DNA of 64,000 nucleotides from assembly GCA_025084515.1 (NCBI GenBank), contig JAJAGP010000091.1:62001-126000 (forward strand), in the 5' to 3' direction. Each line of letters starts with the position of its first letter. Positions within the stretch are counted from its first letter, which is position 1. Under the pieces are notes generated by a model, which saw only the letters and a program-made list of their open reading frames with translations, did no database searches and was not told the origin of the DNA. Source of the stretch: Ancistrus triradiatus (lineage: Eukaryota; Chordata; Actinopteri; Siluriformes; Loricariidae). Both the position numbers and the translations under genes were made by a program. Shown here in pieces: positions 21,979 through 34,200 of this stretch.

Positions 21979-22239
21979 TGGGAGAGTACCAACTTAGAAT
22001 CATGGAGAACATGTTAAATTCCACACAGTCCGTATCCAGGAAGTGATACCATTCTGTACCAACACCTATAGTTTCACTGTGCTGTACAGTTGTTCTGTTT
22101 ATTGTTTCTGCAATTACTTAAGGAACCTCATCAAATATTCCTTATTGAAAATTACATGTATTAATGTTTATAAAAGTCTGTATTTTTATTTTTGTTCTTC
22201 GTCCCTCAGTATGCTTATATGATACAATGAGGATTATTC

Positions 22240-22900
22240 TTTATAGGCGCGGTCCTGTTTGAACAGGCATCAGCCTGTGACAGATCACCCTGTAATACCT
22301 CACACTCCGCTGCCATGTTAAAATGCATAACCGCATCCCACCTGCTTCTGGCTCTTGCAGGTTTTCTCGATAGACTTTATTTATTTCTAAATGACATTCG
22401 CCTGCTTCAGATAAATCATAGTCCTCCAGCACTGCTCTGGCCTGCTTTTCATTTTAATTGTGAGATCTTGATGTCAGCAGTTAGTATATTGGTGTGAGTG
22501 GCCTATTGATTATTGATTTGCTACCATTGATTGCAATCCCAGGGGACCCTAATCCTTTTTGATTCATTTGAATACCTCTATTCATCTTGAGATCCTCCTC
22601 ACACCTGGAATGCCCTGTAGCCTAATGAAAATAGATGGTGGGCCAGCAGCTAGCGGCAGCTCTCACGTCTTTTTAATTTATTATTTTTAATTGATATATT
22701 TGCTTTGGAGGTGTGGGCATGCGAATGACAATTGACCCTCGTGTCAGCGTGGTTTATGCCGTGCCTGAGGGACAAGCGAGTGCTAAAAATGTTCAAGGCG
22801 TCTTTGCATGGCTCAATTGATCGTTCAGATGCATGTTACTGCTGTTTGTCCTCGTCTTGGGGTCGTCAGTCAAAGTTTGCCAGTGTTTACTGAATTGCAC
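22240..22900. other. Possible conserved non-coding block in intron
   Basis: 660 bp free of recognised repeats in a repeat-rich intron, with paired AT-core motifs (TGATTATTGATTTGC, CCATTGATTGCAATCC, TTTTTAATTGATATATTTGC) and balanced base use. No coding frame of note. The texture resembles developmental enhancers, but conservation cannot be tested here. Confidence 0.3.
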
Positions 22901-25680
22901 AGAGAGAACTTTTCATGGGCTCTGTCCTTTAGAGACTATTAGAGTAAATGAATTAAAATTTTCTTTCACACTATAAGTATAACTGATTGAATTCTGTTTT
23001 TGAAGAAGCCGATCAAATTGCTGCTGCGCCAGCTAATCGTCTAGAAACTTTACATACTAATTTATTTTTACATTTAGGTTACTTACTAAACCTTTCCCTC
23101 TATGGTTAGTACATTTAATATTACCAGTTATAATAGTTTTTTCAATAAATTTCAGATATGGACCTCTCAGACCAAATTAACCTATTGATAGTCTGTTATT
23201 TAAACTATTGTGGAAAAATGAGCATGCTGATGCTGTACTACTTTCTTTGTAAGCTTCGTAGCTACTATCATCTCCAGAATTACTTCCATCCTTGGTAAAA
23301 AGTTCATGGAGCCATGTTGTTAATTAACTTCAGTTCATACTGAAAATAACAGAGAAACTAAAGAAAGGAAAGAGCAAGGGAACTGAGACACTCCTTAATA
23401 CAGAATCTCTGCAGATCATCCAGGAACTTCACTTGTTGAATTCCCTCATTGGATCAGGATTTTTAAATGTGGTTTAGGTCAGGAGTTTATGATACTCGTG
23501 TCAAAAACCCTGGTCATTTATTTGAATGTAGGTGTATGTTTTAAAGTGTTCTGCTGAAAGACCCAAATATGACCCAATTGTATATTCTTTACAGAGACTT
23601 GAGTACATTATGAGCAGCCATATACACTACCAAAGTTCAGTTCATTTAAAGAACAAACAGATCCTAAGACTTGCGGGATTGAGGATTGTTTTCTTCTAAC
23701 CAACCATTTTTTTTACACCAAACCCACCTTGAGTGCTGCCAAAAGCTCTGTTTTTCTCTCTTCGGACTATAAAACCCAGGTCCATTTAAAAATCCAAGCT
23801 TTTGGACCTGGAACTCTGTTTCATGGCTTTGTGACATTTTTTGTATTATCACACAGAGAAATTTGAATGGGATGGCAATGATAAATCAAATGCGGTGGTT
23901 CATCACCATTAAGTGCTTCAGATACACCAGGAGTAAGCTAATGTAAGTGGAAAGTGTCTTGACTCAGGTCTTATGTCAAATTATATAAAAATTCATTCTG
24001 ACTGCTAAACTGCATTGGAATAATCCAGGGGCGCCATCAGACCCACGTTACTGGGGAACGTGCCCTAGGAAAATGTTGCTGTGCCCCACTTAAATCACAG
24101 TGGTAAAAAAGTACATTTTATCCTGGATTGCTGAGCAGAACTACAGAACACGCCACGCAATTTCACTACAGGCACCACATTTTCCAATATGCCCCAACAT
24201 CTTTCCAAAAGCTTGAGTGGCTCTAATACTCAGTCAGATACAGTTTCTTTCTTTCTTTTTTTTAATGAATACATTCATGGACATCTTATAACCACTTATA
24301 ACCGTATACCTACCAAAAGTGCATATTTTGCCACTAAAGCAAAGGCATAATTTATGTTAGAATAAACAAAATTAATGCAATTTAAGTAGTCTAGTAAAAT
24401 GAAATGTAAGGATGTACTTATGCAGCTGTGTGAGCACCACCTATCTATTATTATTTATTTATTTATTTAAGTTTTAGCACACCACTCGAGGCCATTTTGT
24501 TCAATCTTGCATAAATACTAGAAACAGAAACAGACAGGAGCTGAGAAATCTTCTCCTGAACTGAGAGAGACAAATTGACAGAAAGAGCTGTAGTGAAAAG
24601 AGGGTGATAGCCCTGTGAATTAGATTCAGCTGCATCTGGGTATTAAGTTTAATACTGGCCAGGGCAGCGGTGAGTGAAATAATGTGGTGTTTAAGCGACC
24701 ATTGATTTTAGAATTAAAAAGTTAGTTTGCAAAGATTTACTGTGGAGAGTTCAGTGGCTGAGCTCTTTATCAGTGCGGCAAATGGCTGGTTATACGCTGT
24801 CCGACAGAGCTACGATTGAGGGATCGATAGACGTGTGATTTACTAACTGGACTACAGCTAATCAATAAGTATAAAAGTAAATGAAATATGCATTACAGAG
24901 ATTTTATTAGAGGGAGGTAGCAGGCAGAGAATACCGGTCATGCCATTTATTTTTATACCTATTGATTATACAACATAGACACTTCGCTCACGCTCTCCCC
25001 CTCTACCCTCCTCTCAGGTAGACCAGTATCATGTGATTTATGGCTTCTGAGGTCAGGGAATGCACAGGCAGTTAAAAGGTCCCTATCTCAGCACACGTAA
25101 GGTGAGGGGTTTATACGGCTGCCAGAGATGAGCTGCACTCTGTCAGGTATCACACTGTCGTGGTTGTTGATTTTCAGCCTGATGTAGGCATAACCTGACA
25201 TTCAGGCATCTACATTTTCTGCCTGTTAGGTTTGGAGACATTTGTGAGAACAATTCCACAAATATCTGGGGTGCATTTTTCTTCTTTCTGGGATCTGATG
25301 GTTTGCACACACTCGCACATCAGCTCTGAAAGCATCAGTCCCTTCCCCCTCGGCAGTGGAGAGGACCTTGACCTTAACTTTACATCAGAGAAGACACAAG
25401 GGGTCTGCAGCCAGAGTAATTTGTTTATCTGTACCCAGCAGCGACAGAGACACACGGCCCAAGCACCTCCTTTCCCTCCACTGATATTTCTGTTAAAACT
25501 CCTGCACTACATCTTACTCCTTCCTGTCCTGGACCACTGCAGTCCCCGGGCTGTTTACCATTCTTACTAGCTATGGATGCGTGAATAAATACATTCAGCA
25601 GGTTACGTAATTTGGAAAGGTCCTTGAAAAAGTCTGAGAGTGTCTTTTTATTTTGTGCTTTTTACTACTGGAGCTACAGG
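22901..25680. other. Intronic sequence with nothing recognised
   Basis: Mostly AT-rich unique sequence with short runs such as (TTTA)n at 24450. A 112-codon frame at 25232-25570 is overlapped by an open frame on the other strand and has no recognisable domain. Confidence 0.4.
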
Positions 25681-25751
25681 GAAAATTAATTATTTAATAA
25701 GCACAATAATAATAATAAGAATAAGAATAACAAAAAATATCATTTTTTGTT

Positions 25752-25760
25752 CTTCTTATT

Positions 25761-25790
<30 letters not shown>
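25752..25790. repeat. (CTT)n microsatellite
   Basis: About 12 TTC/CTT units, preceded by interrupted AAT/AAG repeats at 25700-25730. Confidence 0.95.
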
Positions 25791-25791
<1 letters not shown>

Positions 25792-26444
25792 ATCCTCAGT
25801 TGGCACAACGGTTTACAACACAAGTTCACCACCGCAGAGTGTGACTCCTGGCGGTTGTTATATGATCTCTACAGAAATGCTACACTCAGTACACAGTTTG
25901 GATAGCCCTATTGTCTATATATACAAAATTAACACAGCCTTTGCAAGGAACAAACTTAAAACCTACATATGATATATTTCTAAAATATGTATAAATCATC
26001 CATTTTAAATCATCTATCCAGATGATCCACTAGTGGTTTCAGGTCTTCACTGACTTGGTAATGGTTCATTCATGTTCACAGTAATGTGTCATAAGTTTAT
26101 TTCCTGCAGAAGTTGCAATATATACTTTTATATTTACAAAATCAATAACTCATGCGATTTGATCAGACTTGCTCAAAGTCCAACCAGCTATTTGTGTCAT
26201 GCAGGGACAACAGGTCCTGCTTGTGTTACCATGGACTGAGCCCCCTTGAGCCAGAGGAAACACTTAAACTATGAGGGATGGAAGGGTCCCTTGCAAAGTG
26301 GAAGATAAACAAAAGTCTCTTCATGAGTTTGATCCCATTCTCACTGGGGTTCTGTGGCTTTGTCACAAGTTTTTATTCTTCTCTGTCTGTCCAAACCCTA
26401 CTTCATTTTCTGGGTCAGCGAGGCTTTGGTTTGTGGTAGTGCGC

Positions 26445-26512
<68 letters not shown>

Positions 26513-26538
26513 GTATATATATACGTATATATATATAT
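26445..26538. repeat. gpatch2l: (AT)n microsatellite just upstream of a gpatch2l exon
   Basis: About 33 uninterrupted AT units, then two ACGTATATAT interruptions. Ends about 65 bp before the acceptor of the 26605-26693 exon. Confidence 0.95.
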
Positions 26539-26604
26539 TTAAAGTACGTAGAGTACTTTTAAATGTGGTAATTTTGTGTGTATTTGTGTATTCTTTTTTT
26601 CTAG

Positions 26605-26693
26605 TAGACAGTGCAATGCACACTTGGGACTGCTATGTGCAGGCGACATCAAAAGGAGGAGGAAGACCATACCTGTTGCTACAGCTGCTACAG
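26605..26693 (+). CDS. gpatch2l: gpatch2l coding exon, 89 bp (DIKRRRK exon)
   Basis: Acceptor TTCTTTTTTTCTAG, donor GTATTT. It encodes RQCNAHLGLLCAGDIKRRRK then TIPVATAAT, with one base left over. GDIKR(K/R)RK is shared by GPATCH2 and GPATCH2L, and the flanking RQxNxHxG and PVATA residues match the 2L paralog as recalled. Phase agrees exactly with 15688, which makes chance unlikely. An (AT)n microsatellite ends about 65 bp upstream of the acceptor, in the branch-point neighbourhood. An unrelated reading frame of 151 codons overlaps this exon in another frame and is mainly translated (AT)n. Confidence 0.92.
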
Positions 26694-26837
26694 GTATTTC
26701 TCATTGTCACCTCTAAGCTGTTATAATAACCAAGCAGCTATTAGAAGTTTAGAAGTGAACATACGAGTGAATTCATAGTAAATACTTGGAATAATCACCT
26801 AGCATTGTTATACATACCTGCTTCATTAAATAACATT

Positions 26838-27442
26838 GTGTACACTCATTGGATTGCTGCAAAAAACTCAGCATGCAGTTTTGCCTCAGGCAGATATGTA
26901 AATGATTATAGGTGTGGGTCTTGCTGGTGTGATGATCTCGGGGACCATTACATACAACAGTTAGTCACCCCTAGTAGTGATATGAGGGACACTAGTAGAT
27001 CAGCAATATGTGCAGGACATCCTGCGGCCACTTGTGTTGCTTCTTATGGCAGGGCTTCCAACTGGCATTTTTCAACAGGATAATGCTTGCTTGGAATGTC
27101 TCCGCCACCTTGCAACACTTCCTTGGCGTGCCCAGTCGCCAGATTTATCACCAGTCGTGCAGTGGGCACACCAGCTTCAGTAAACTAGTGTGGAGGATGT
27201 ACAGGCCCAGTTGTATTCAAATGTGTCATAGAGAAATGTCTAGCAGGCAACTCACCAAGAGGTACACTACCAAAAAGTAGCCTCTTGGAGCCTTTTTACA
27301 GAGCAGCGGGGGAAGCACTTTTATGTCCTCTTGTATCAAGATCCAGTGTCTAATCAGACCACACCTGTAATCATTTACGTATCTGTTTTAAAGCAATCTG
27401 ACATTTCTATCTGTGTGCATTAATGATTGTCAATGAGTTATA
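26838..27442 (+). mobile_element. Tc1 remnant, family Tc-D, with long right inverted arm
   Basis: The left part TGGATTGCTGCAAAAAACTC...GGCAGATATGTAAATGATTA matches 46130-46180. The right arm 27280-27442 is the inverted copy of that same left end (ATCCAGTGTCTAATCAGACC, CACACCTGTAATCATTTACG, TTGTCAATGAGTTATA). The + strand transposase C-terminus is visible at 27050-27160 as GIFQQDNAC and WRAQSPDLSPV. Internal deletion and frameshifts make it inactive. Confidence 0.7.
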
Positions 27443-27574
27443 CATTCCTGCATTAAAAGTGACTTAATTAATCTCAGTCATGGAATTAAACCTTTTTATG
27501 ATTGGTGTTTGTGTTCAGACACATTTGAATCACTTTCAGATATTCAAATATATTTTATAGGTATATATATTTTA

Positions 27575-28348
27575 TAGGTCTGTAATTTTCATCATGGGTA
27601 CACTTCAGCTATGAGAGACAAAATGAGAAAAAAAATCCAGGAAATCACACTGTAACATTTTTAAAGAATTTAGTTGTAAATCATCGTGGAAAATAAGTAT
27701 TTGGTCACCCACAAACAAGCAAGATTTCTGCAAAGGGGACAGGATGACTGATCCGTGTTAAGGGAAGAATGAACAGGGCCATGTATCATGAGATTTTAAG
27801 CCAAGACCTCCTTTCATCAGCGAGAGCATTGAAGATGGAACGTCCAGCATGGCAGTAATACCAAACACACCGCTCGGGCAACGAAGGAGTGGCTCCGTAA
27901 AAAGCATTTCAAGGTCCTGGAGTGGCCTAGCCAGTCTCCAGACCTCAACCCCATAGAAAATTTGTGGAGGGAGTTGAAAGTCCATGTTGCCCCAAAACAT
28001 CACTGCTCTAGAGGAGATCTGCTTGGAGGAATGGGCCAAAATACCAGCTACAGTGTGTGCCAACCCGGTGAAGACTTACAGGAAACGTTTGACCTCTGTC
28101 TTTGCCAACAAAGGTTATGTTACAAAGTATTGAGTTGAACTTTTGTTATTGACCAAATACTTATTTTACACCATTATTTATAATCAAATTATTTAAAATT
28201 TCTACAATGTGATTTCCTGGATTTTTTTCTCATCTTGTCTCTCATAGTTTAAGTGTACCTATGATGAAAATTACAGACCTCTATCATCTTTCTAAGTAGG
28301 AGAACTTGCACAATCAGTGGCTGACTAAATACTTTTTTTGCCCAACTG
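27575..28348 (+). mobile_element. Tc1 element, family Tc-A, second deleted copy
   Basis: The left arm is truncated and starts at GGTCTGTAATTTTCATCATG. The right end is TTTTTTTGCCCAACTG followed by TA. The + strand encodes the transposase C-terminal part: VLEWPSQSPDLNPIENLW at about 27913-27975, with the DDE-domain Glu. The first two thirds of the gene are deleted between TTTCTG at 27725 and CAAAGGGGACAGG. Confidence 0.8.
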
Positions 28349-29369
28349 TATATTACTATGAAGTCCTGCATTTGCAGCTGATACAGTATGATACATGTAC
28401 AGAGCCATGTGGCCTGTTGGCCTTTCATTGTTGGATTTCTACAAAAATCAACTGAGGTTGGAATTAAACTGATGCTTAGAAGAATGCCCATTTGTCAAAC
28501 CAGTTTTCAAACCTGGCTTGAAAAATCAGGGATAATGTGTGCAACCATAGCCTTAATGCTTGTTTTTGGCCGGTGCTCTTGGTTAAAGTGTATGATTGTG
28601 AAATTGTATTGATTTTGCAAAGCACTTTTATATAGGCAGTACTTTACAAACTGCCTTCTGGTAAAGCTCACTATGTAGCTGCAATTCATGTATTGTCTGT
28701 TCAGGCCATTAGTAAAGTTGTAGCCTAAGGCTTTTCAACATTATCCACGAAGGACTGGATTTTCAGCCAAGTAGGAGTGTTACTCCTGAATATTTGGCAT
28801 GAAGCCTGCAGCCCTTTGCCCATGATAATGGAAAGGCTCAGGCGTTTTTGATGGCAGAAATACTGTACGTTGATATATTGTGTTGTGTGTGATTTCCTGG
28901 GAATTCTAAACTGATGTAAATGTATTTTAAAGTAGAATCTTCAGTTACTGTGTTGCTAGAAAGATAGTGTTACAGCTTTAGAATTTCTAAACAAGCTCAA
29001 TTAACTCACAGTAATTAGGCGTTTAGTTTGTAAATATTTGTAAAGCAGAATTACACAGGCTTTCCTGAGGAATATATGAGACAGATCAATTCATTACTTG
29101 CAGATTTTTCTTTGTTTATTTTGCATCCTCAGTGCACCGGAGGCATGTTGTAAATGTGAAAAAATTAATGAAGTTACTGAAGCTTTGAAAACAATGTTAA
29201 TTAATATTGTTAATTATTCTTACATACAGTACCTGCATATAATGTGTTATAGCATTATTATTGCATCTTTTCATTTTACACATCTCTAATCTGATTTGAC
29301 TGATGTCCCAGTTTACTGGCAGAAACCTTAGTGCACATGTGATCAGGACAACCCTGGTTGTAGTGACTG

Positions 29370-29720
29370 GTCTCAGTAAGAAGACGATGACAAGAGGGAG
29401 CAGGGATTGGAAATGGTGCCATGCGTGAGCCTCTCCCCGTTTGGGCCAGCCCATCTGCCTCTTTTCATTAGACTGATGGTTCCTGGGCCCTTGTGCTCAG
29501 CTTTGCAGGATTGAAATCTGAATTGGTCTGTCCGCCTCTTCCGCAAAGTCTTCTCTGCATGCGCCTCTTCCCCGGTGCGCTGTTTGTCATTTAAATAACA
29601 AATGCTCCTTGGTTTCTGATTTAGTGAGGGCCGCTGGCCTCTGATGTATATTAATATTGCCGCACAGTGCACTGTACCAGAGTCCATCATTCATTTGGAT
29701 AAAAGAGGTGGAATTTAAAA
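29370..29720. other. Possible conserved non-coding block
   Basis: GC-richer unique sequence with TTTTCATTAGACTGATGG, CATTTAAATAACAAATGC and GTATATTAATATTGCC cores. Open in one frame on the minus strand for 105 codons, without recognised domains. Confidence 0.25.
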
Positions 29721-30756
29721 ACAGCCACGGCTGTACAGGGATACGGATTGCATCCATTTATTGCACTGAGTGATGGAATGGCTGGCCATTCTGTCCTTCA
29801 CCTCCCCACGTTACCACACCGCTTCCCATAAAACTTACAAAAGCTTCACCCTTGCCCTTTCATCCAACTGTGGTGGCTTCAGAAACCAGGTACTTAACTC
29901 TAAACTGGCAAAGAAATGTGTAAATCACTCAAAATTAGTGTACTTAAAGGGTTTTCTACAAAAGACCAGCTTTACATTTTCCGTTGAAAAGAGAAAGTCC
30001 TTTAGAACCATGGCATATTGATTACACAGGGCAGCTAACTTTATTTTGTCCCACAAGCTAAAATAGGTTGACCTTATTGTAATTTTTAAGCTGAATTTGA
30101 TAGTGCTTTTAGTATTTTTTTTTATCAGGTATGCTTTTTAAGTGACAGAGCAATTTAATTTTATAATAAGTATGTATTACTTATTCTTAAGTAATAATAA
30201 TAATAATAATAGTAATAATTCAAAAAATAAAAAAATAATCTATGTAATTCACATACCCAAAATAAGGATGTTGTTGTACTTAAAATATGTACAAACTTCT
30301 AAAAAGTAGTGTGAAAAAGTGTTTCCTCTACTTGGTCTACATTCTTATCACCAGGCTCATCGTGACTCAGTATTATGTACAGCATTTTAGTGGCTCTGGC
30401 ACAGGCAATTGTTGATTGTGAGCTCCTGGGCTCATAGCAGATGGTAAATTAGGATATTTAACAGTATGTTTGGGTTTTGATGTTATGTCATTTTTATTTG
30501 TCAAGCAGAAGTAGCAATCTGAAGTGTGATCTTTGGGTTCTCTTCAAACCATAGGAATGGCAAAAAGCGTGAATCATTTGCCCATGCTGTGAGAAGCCTG
30601 ACATATATCATTTCTAATTTTATATATATGGACAGTTTAGTTCTGCATAAATATGACCTTACACGTCAAGTCCTAAAAGCATGGAAGCAGTGGTCAAGCT
30701 GTGAAAATACGATTAACAGCTTCAAAATAAACACCCATTGATGTGTACATATATAC

Positions 30757-30832
30757 AGTCGGCCCTTAATATCCACAGGTTCTACATCTGCAGATTCAAC
30801 CACTTGCGGATCAAAGCAAGACTTGAAATTTC
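30757..30832 (+). mobile_element. Tigger/pogo-like element end
   Basis: CAGTCGGCCCTTAATATCCA, TGCAGATTCAACCACTTGCGG resembles the terminal repeat of Tigger-type DNA transposons (CAGTCGGCCCTCCATATCCG). CGGATTTGCAATACGCGG at 32140 might be a decayed partner; not established. Confidence 0.45.
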
Positions 30833-32356
30833 CGCATACTTAGCATACCCTTCTGTAGCCTCCAGCAAATTAGCCTGCCACTGACAGGCATCTGCTACTC
30901 AAGAGTGGCCACTGTTTGCATATCACAGCATGTCCAGTCATGTTTCCACTTCATTTGTCTCGGCTTGGGCTTTCAAAAAGTAGTTACTACACTTCACAAG
31001 AAATGAAAATAGCTGTATCTGTTAAATTTTTGTTTCAAATGCTACAGAGCACTGGTTCATATATATTATATGCAATTATATGCAGATATATTGGAACAAA
31101 ATAACTATGGGGGATAAGAGAAATTATGAGCTATATAACCATTTTCACTAATACTAGTTTTCCTCCTCTTTTCTGTACATGCCCTTGCTCTTCAGTGTAT
31201 GTTTACGTCCTGAGTGTGGAGTCTGGAGTGGGTCTGTGGTGATTTATTATGCAGTGGGTGTCATCCAATGTCAGTGTCTGTGGCTGCATCTGCTCTGTAT
31301 AAATCTTTACTTTGGCGTCTCCTGGGGCCAGTACTCTCTCTGGTTATATTAGAGTCAGTGAGTGCAGTGCTCGGAAAGATATTGTCTGTTTGATTGTTTA
31401 AATGGCAATCACTTTCCTGCTTTTAATTTTGGCTTGTGCGCAGACATGGTCGTACTTGCCGAATCCCTGCGAGTGATCTGATCAGGCATTGGCTGCAGAC
31501 ACATGTGATGGTGTGATTTTCAAGTGTGTGCTAAGCAGTGTTCCTGGGTGACAGCATGAGTCGTCTACCAGGGTTCCTCTGGGTATTGTGCTGGTTGTAC
31601 CCAGCTGTTGCTCAGGCACTTCTTTTTACCTCTTTAGCACTTAGCAGACATTGTGTTGAAGCTAGCTGTGAGAGAACTCATCAGACTGTTTGGATTGGAC
31701 GAGCTCTCCACTTTACAGGTCCAAATTGGCTGCCAGGAGCACATCTCACTGTCCATACCAATACGCCATTCTCCCAAACTTCTAAACCCAAAGCAGGGCT
31801 CTAGGATTACTTTTAGTTATACTTCCAAACCAGTGAACATGGTTTATGTACTAGAATACTCAAACTTATTTTCAGCTTCTGTCTGCAATATGTGTACTGT
31901 ATGTGTGATTGTCACAACCAATATGTCACATTTTGTTTACGCAGATCTCAGTCAGTGATTGGACAGACATCAGTTAATAAATGTTCATTAATAAACACAA
32001 ATAATTCGTTATAAAATAGTGGTCTAATCACTGATTGGACAAATTATACAGATATTATACAGATTTAAGGCAGTATTTGAAACTGGTGACTTAATTGGAG
32101 AAAACGTATCTTAGATATGTTTCTGGAAGTTGCATGTATGCGGATTTGCAATACGCGGCTGCATAAATGGATTTTTTATTCAGATTATGTAAATTACACC
32201 TTAGAATTTGCCAGGTTTTCCTTATTAGAACTCTTAATCCAAGATTATTTTGCAATACAGCCTAAACCATTGTTCAAAACAAGCACATAAGCCTCAAAAA
32301 CCTGGCAATGGAAAATAACATCTGCAAAGCAGATTGTTTTCATGAGATATATTTAC

Positions 32357-32569
32357 TAAGCATACCAACTTGCTCACAAAAGTGTGATTTTATATATATT
32401 CTATATATATATATATGTATATATATATAATTATATATATGTATATATATTATTTTATATATCAAATCACCTTTTTGTGATGCAAGTTGGTATTATGTAT
32501 ATACTATCGTATATATATCTATATATATATATACATATATATATATATAATATATATCTTATAATCATA

Positions 32570-32603
<34 letters not shown>

Positions 32604-32640
32604 AAATCAGTCATATATATATATATAAAATCAGTCAGTG
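32357..32640. repeat. AT-rich palindrome and (AT)n tracts
   Basis: CATACCAACTTGCTCACAAA (32361) is inverted as TTGTGATGCAAGTTGGTATT (about 32475-32495) around an AT-repeat loop, followed by several (AT)n tracts and a doubled TAAAATCAGTCA at 32600-32638. Confidence 0.85.
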
Positions 32641-32648
32641 GGAAGATA

Positions 32649-33420
32649 CAGTGGTGCTTGAAAGTTTGTGAACCCTTTAGAATGACTTATATTTCTGCAT
32701 AAATATGACCTAAAACATCATCAGATTTTCACACAAGTCATAAAAGTAGATAAAGAGAACCCAGTTACACAAATGAGACAAAAATATTATACTTGATCAT
32801 TTATTTATTGTGGAAAATGATCCACAATGAGTGAGTGGCAAAAGTATGTGAACCTCTAGGATTAGCAGTTAATTTGAAGATGAAATTAGAGTCAGGTGTT
32901 TTCAATCAGTGGGATGACAATCAGGTGTGAGTGGGCACCCAGTTTTATTTAAAGAACAGGGATCTATCAAAGTCTGCTCTTCACAACACATGTTTGTGGA
33001 AGTGTATCATGGCATGAACAAAGGAGGTTTCTGAGGAGCTCAGAAAAAGAGTTGTTGATGCTCATCAGGCTGGAAAGGGTTACAAAACCATCTCTAAAGA
33101 GTTTGGACAGACAGATTGTGTACAAATGGAGGAACTTCAAGACCACTGTTACCCTCCCCAGGAGTGGTCATCCAACAAAGATCACTCCAAGAGCAAAGTG
33201 TGTAATAGTTATCGAGGTCAAAAAGGATATGGCAACTTCTAAGTAACTGAAGGCCTCTCTCACATTGGCTAATGTTAATGTTCATGAGTTCACTATCAGA
33301 AGAACACCATCCATTCCTCACACCATCCCTCAACAAGTTTTGCGGTGTGGTAGTGTTCTTGCTAAAAGGGAATACCATTGCCATGAACATGTAATTCGTC
33401 TACAACAATGTTTAAGTTGG
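32649..33420 (+). mobile_element. Tc1 element, family Tc-B, 3'-truncated
   Basis: Starts CAGTGGTGCTTGAAAGTTTG after TA (32647-32648). The left arm and the start of the transposase (from the degenerate ATGAACAAAGGAGG near 33014, corresponding to MARTKE in the copy at 41527) match the copy at 41162. The sequence loses similarity near 33400; the DDE domain and right arm are absent. Confidence 0.75.
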
Positions 33421-33448
33421 TATGTGTCAAAGTAACAGCCACTTGCTG

Positions 33449-34200
33449 TATATACTCACCAATCACTTTATTACGTACACCTCCTTGTTTCTACACAACT
33501 TCCACTTACCGTATAGCTGTACTTTAGGTCTACAGTTACAGACTGTAGTCCATCTGTTTCTCTACATACTTTGTTCGTCCCCTTTACTATGTCCTCTAAT
33601 GGTCAGGATCTCTAGAGTCCCGCCACAGATCAGGTACTATTTGGTTGGTGGATTGTTCTCAGCACTGCAGTGACACAGATGTGGTGGTGGTGTGTTAGTG
33701 TGTGTTGTGCTGGTATGCGTGGATCAAACACAACAGTGCTGCTGGAATTTTTAAATGCCTCAGTGTCATGACTGGACTGAAATCAGCCCACCAGACAAAA
33801 CTGTCCAACCACCAGCATCCTGTAGGCAGGATCCTGTGAATGCTGCTGAAGGATTAGAGGATGACTATCACAAATTGTGCAACAACAGGTGAGCTACATC
33901 TACAGAATGAAGCAATATGGTTGATGTGTCTAATAGAGTGAATGAAAGTGTTTAAAAATGCCAGCTGATCCATTCATTCCAACTCAATACACAATAACAC
34001 GCCACCACCACATAGAGAAGGATTTACCACTCAAATAGTATCTGTGGTGGTCCTGTGGGGGTCCTGACCATGAGAGAGCAGAGTAAAGGGGACTAACAAA
34101 GTACGTAGAGAAACAGATGGACTACAGTCTGTAATTGTTGTGCTAAAAACTATTGTGCATCTATACGAAACAAGGTGTACCTGATAAAGTGGTGTGTATA
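33449..34200. mobile_element. Foldback MITE, about 750 bp, with long inverted repeats
   Basis: Left CTTTATTACGTACACCTCCTTG pairs with right CAAGGTGTACCTGATAAAG. Inward, GACTGTAGTCCATCTGTTTC pairs with GAAACAGATGGACTACAGTC (34110). ATTCTGAGCACTGCAGTGACAC-type and CATAACACGCCACCACCACAT sequences lie in the middle. The same layout is widely known as a non-autonomous repeat in bony fish. No coding capacity. Confidence 0.7.

Noticed and set aside
25232..25570. 112-codon frame in the intron
   Set aside because: No recognisable domain, open frames on both strands, no phase-fitting acceptor with family similarity.
26271..26726. 151-codon frame across the (AT)n tract
   Set aside because: Mostly Tyr-Ile from (AT)n. 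The gpatch2l exon within it is read in another frame.
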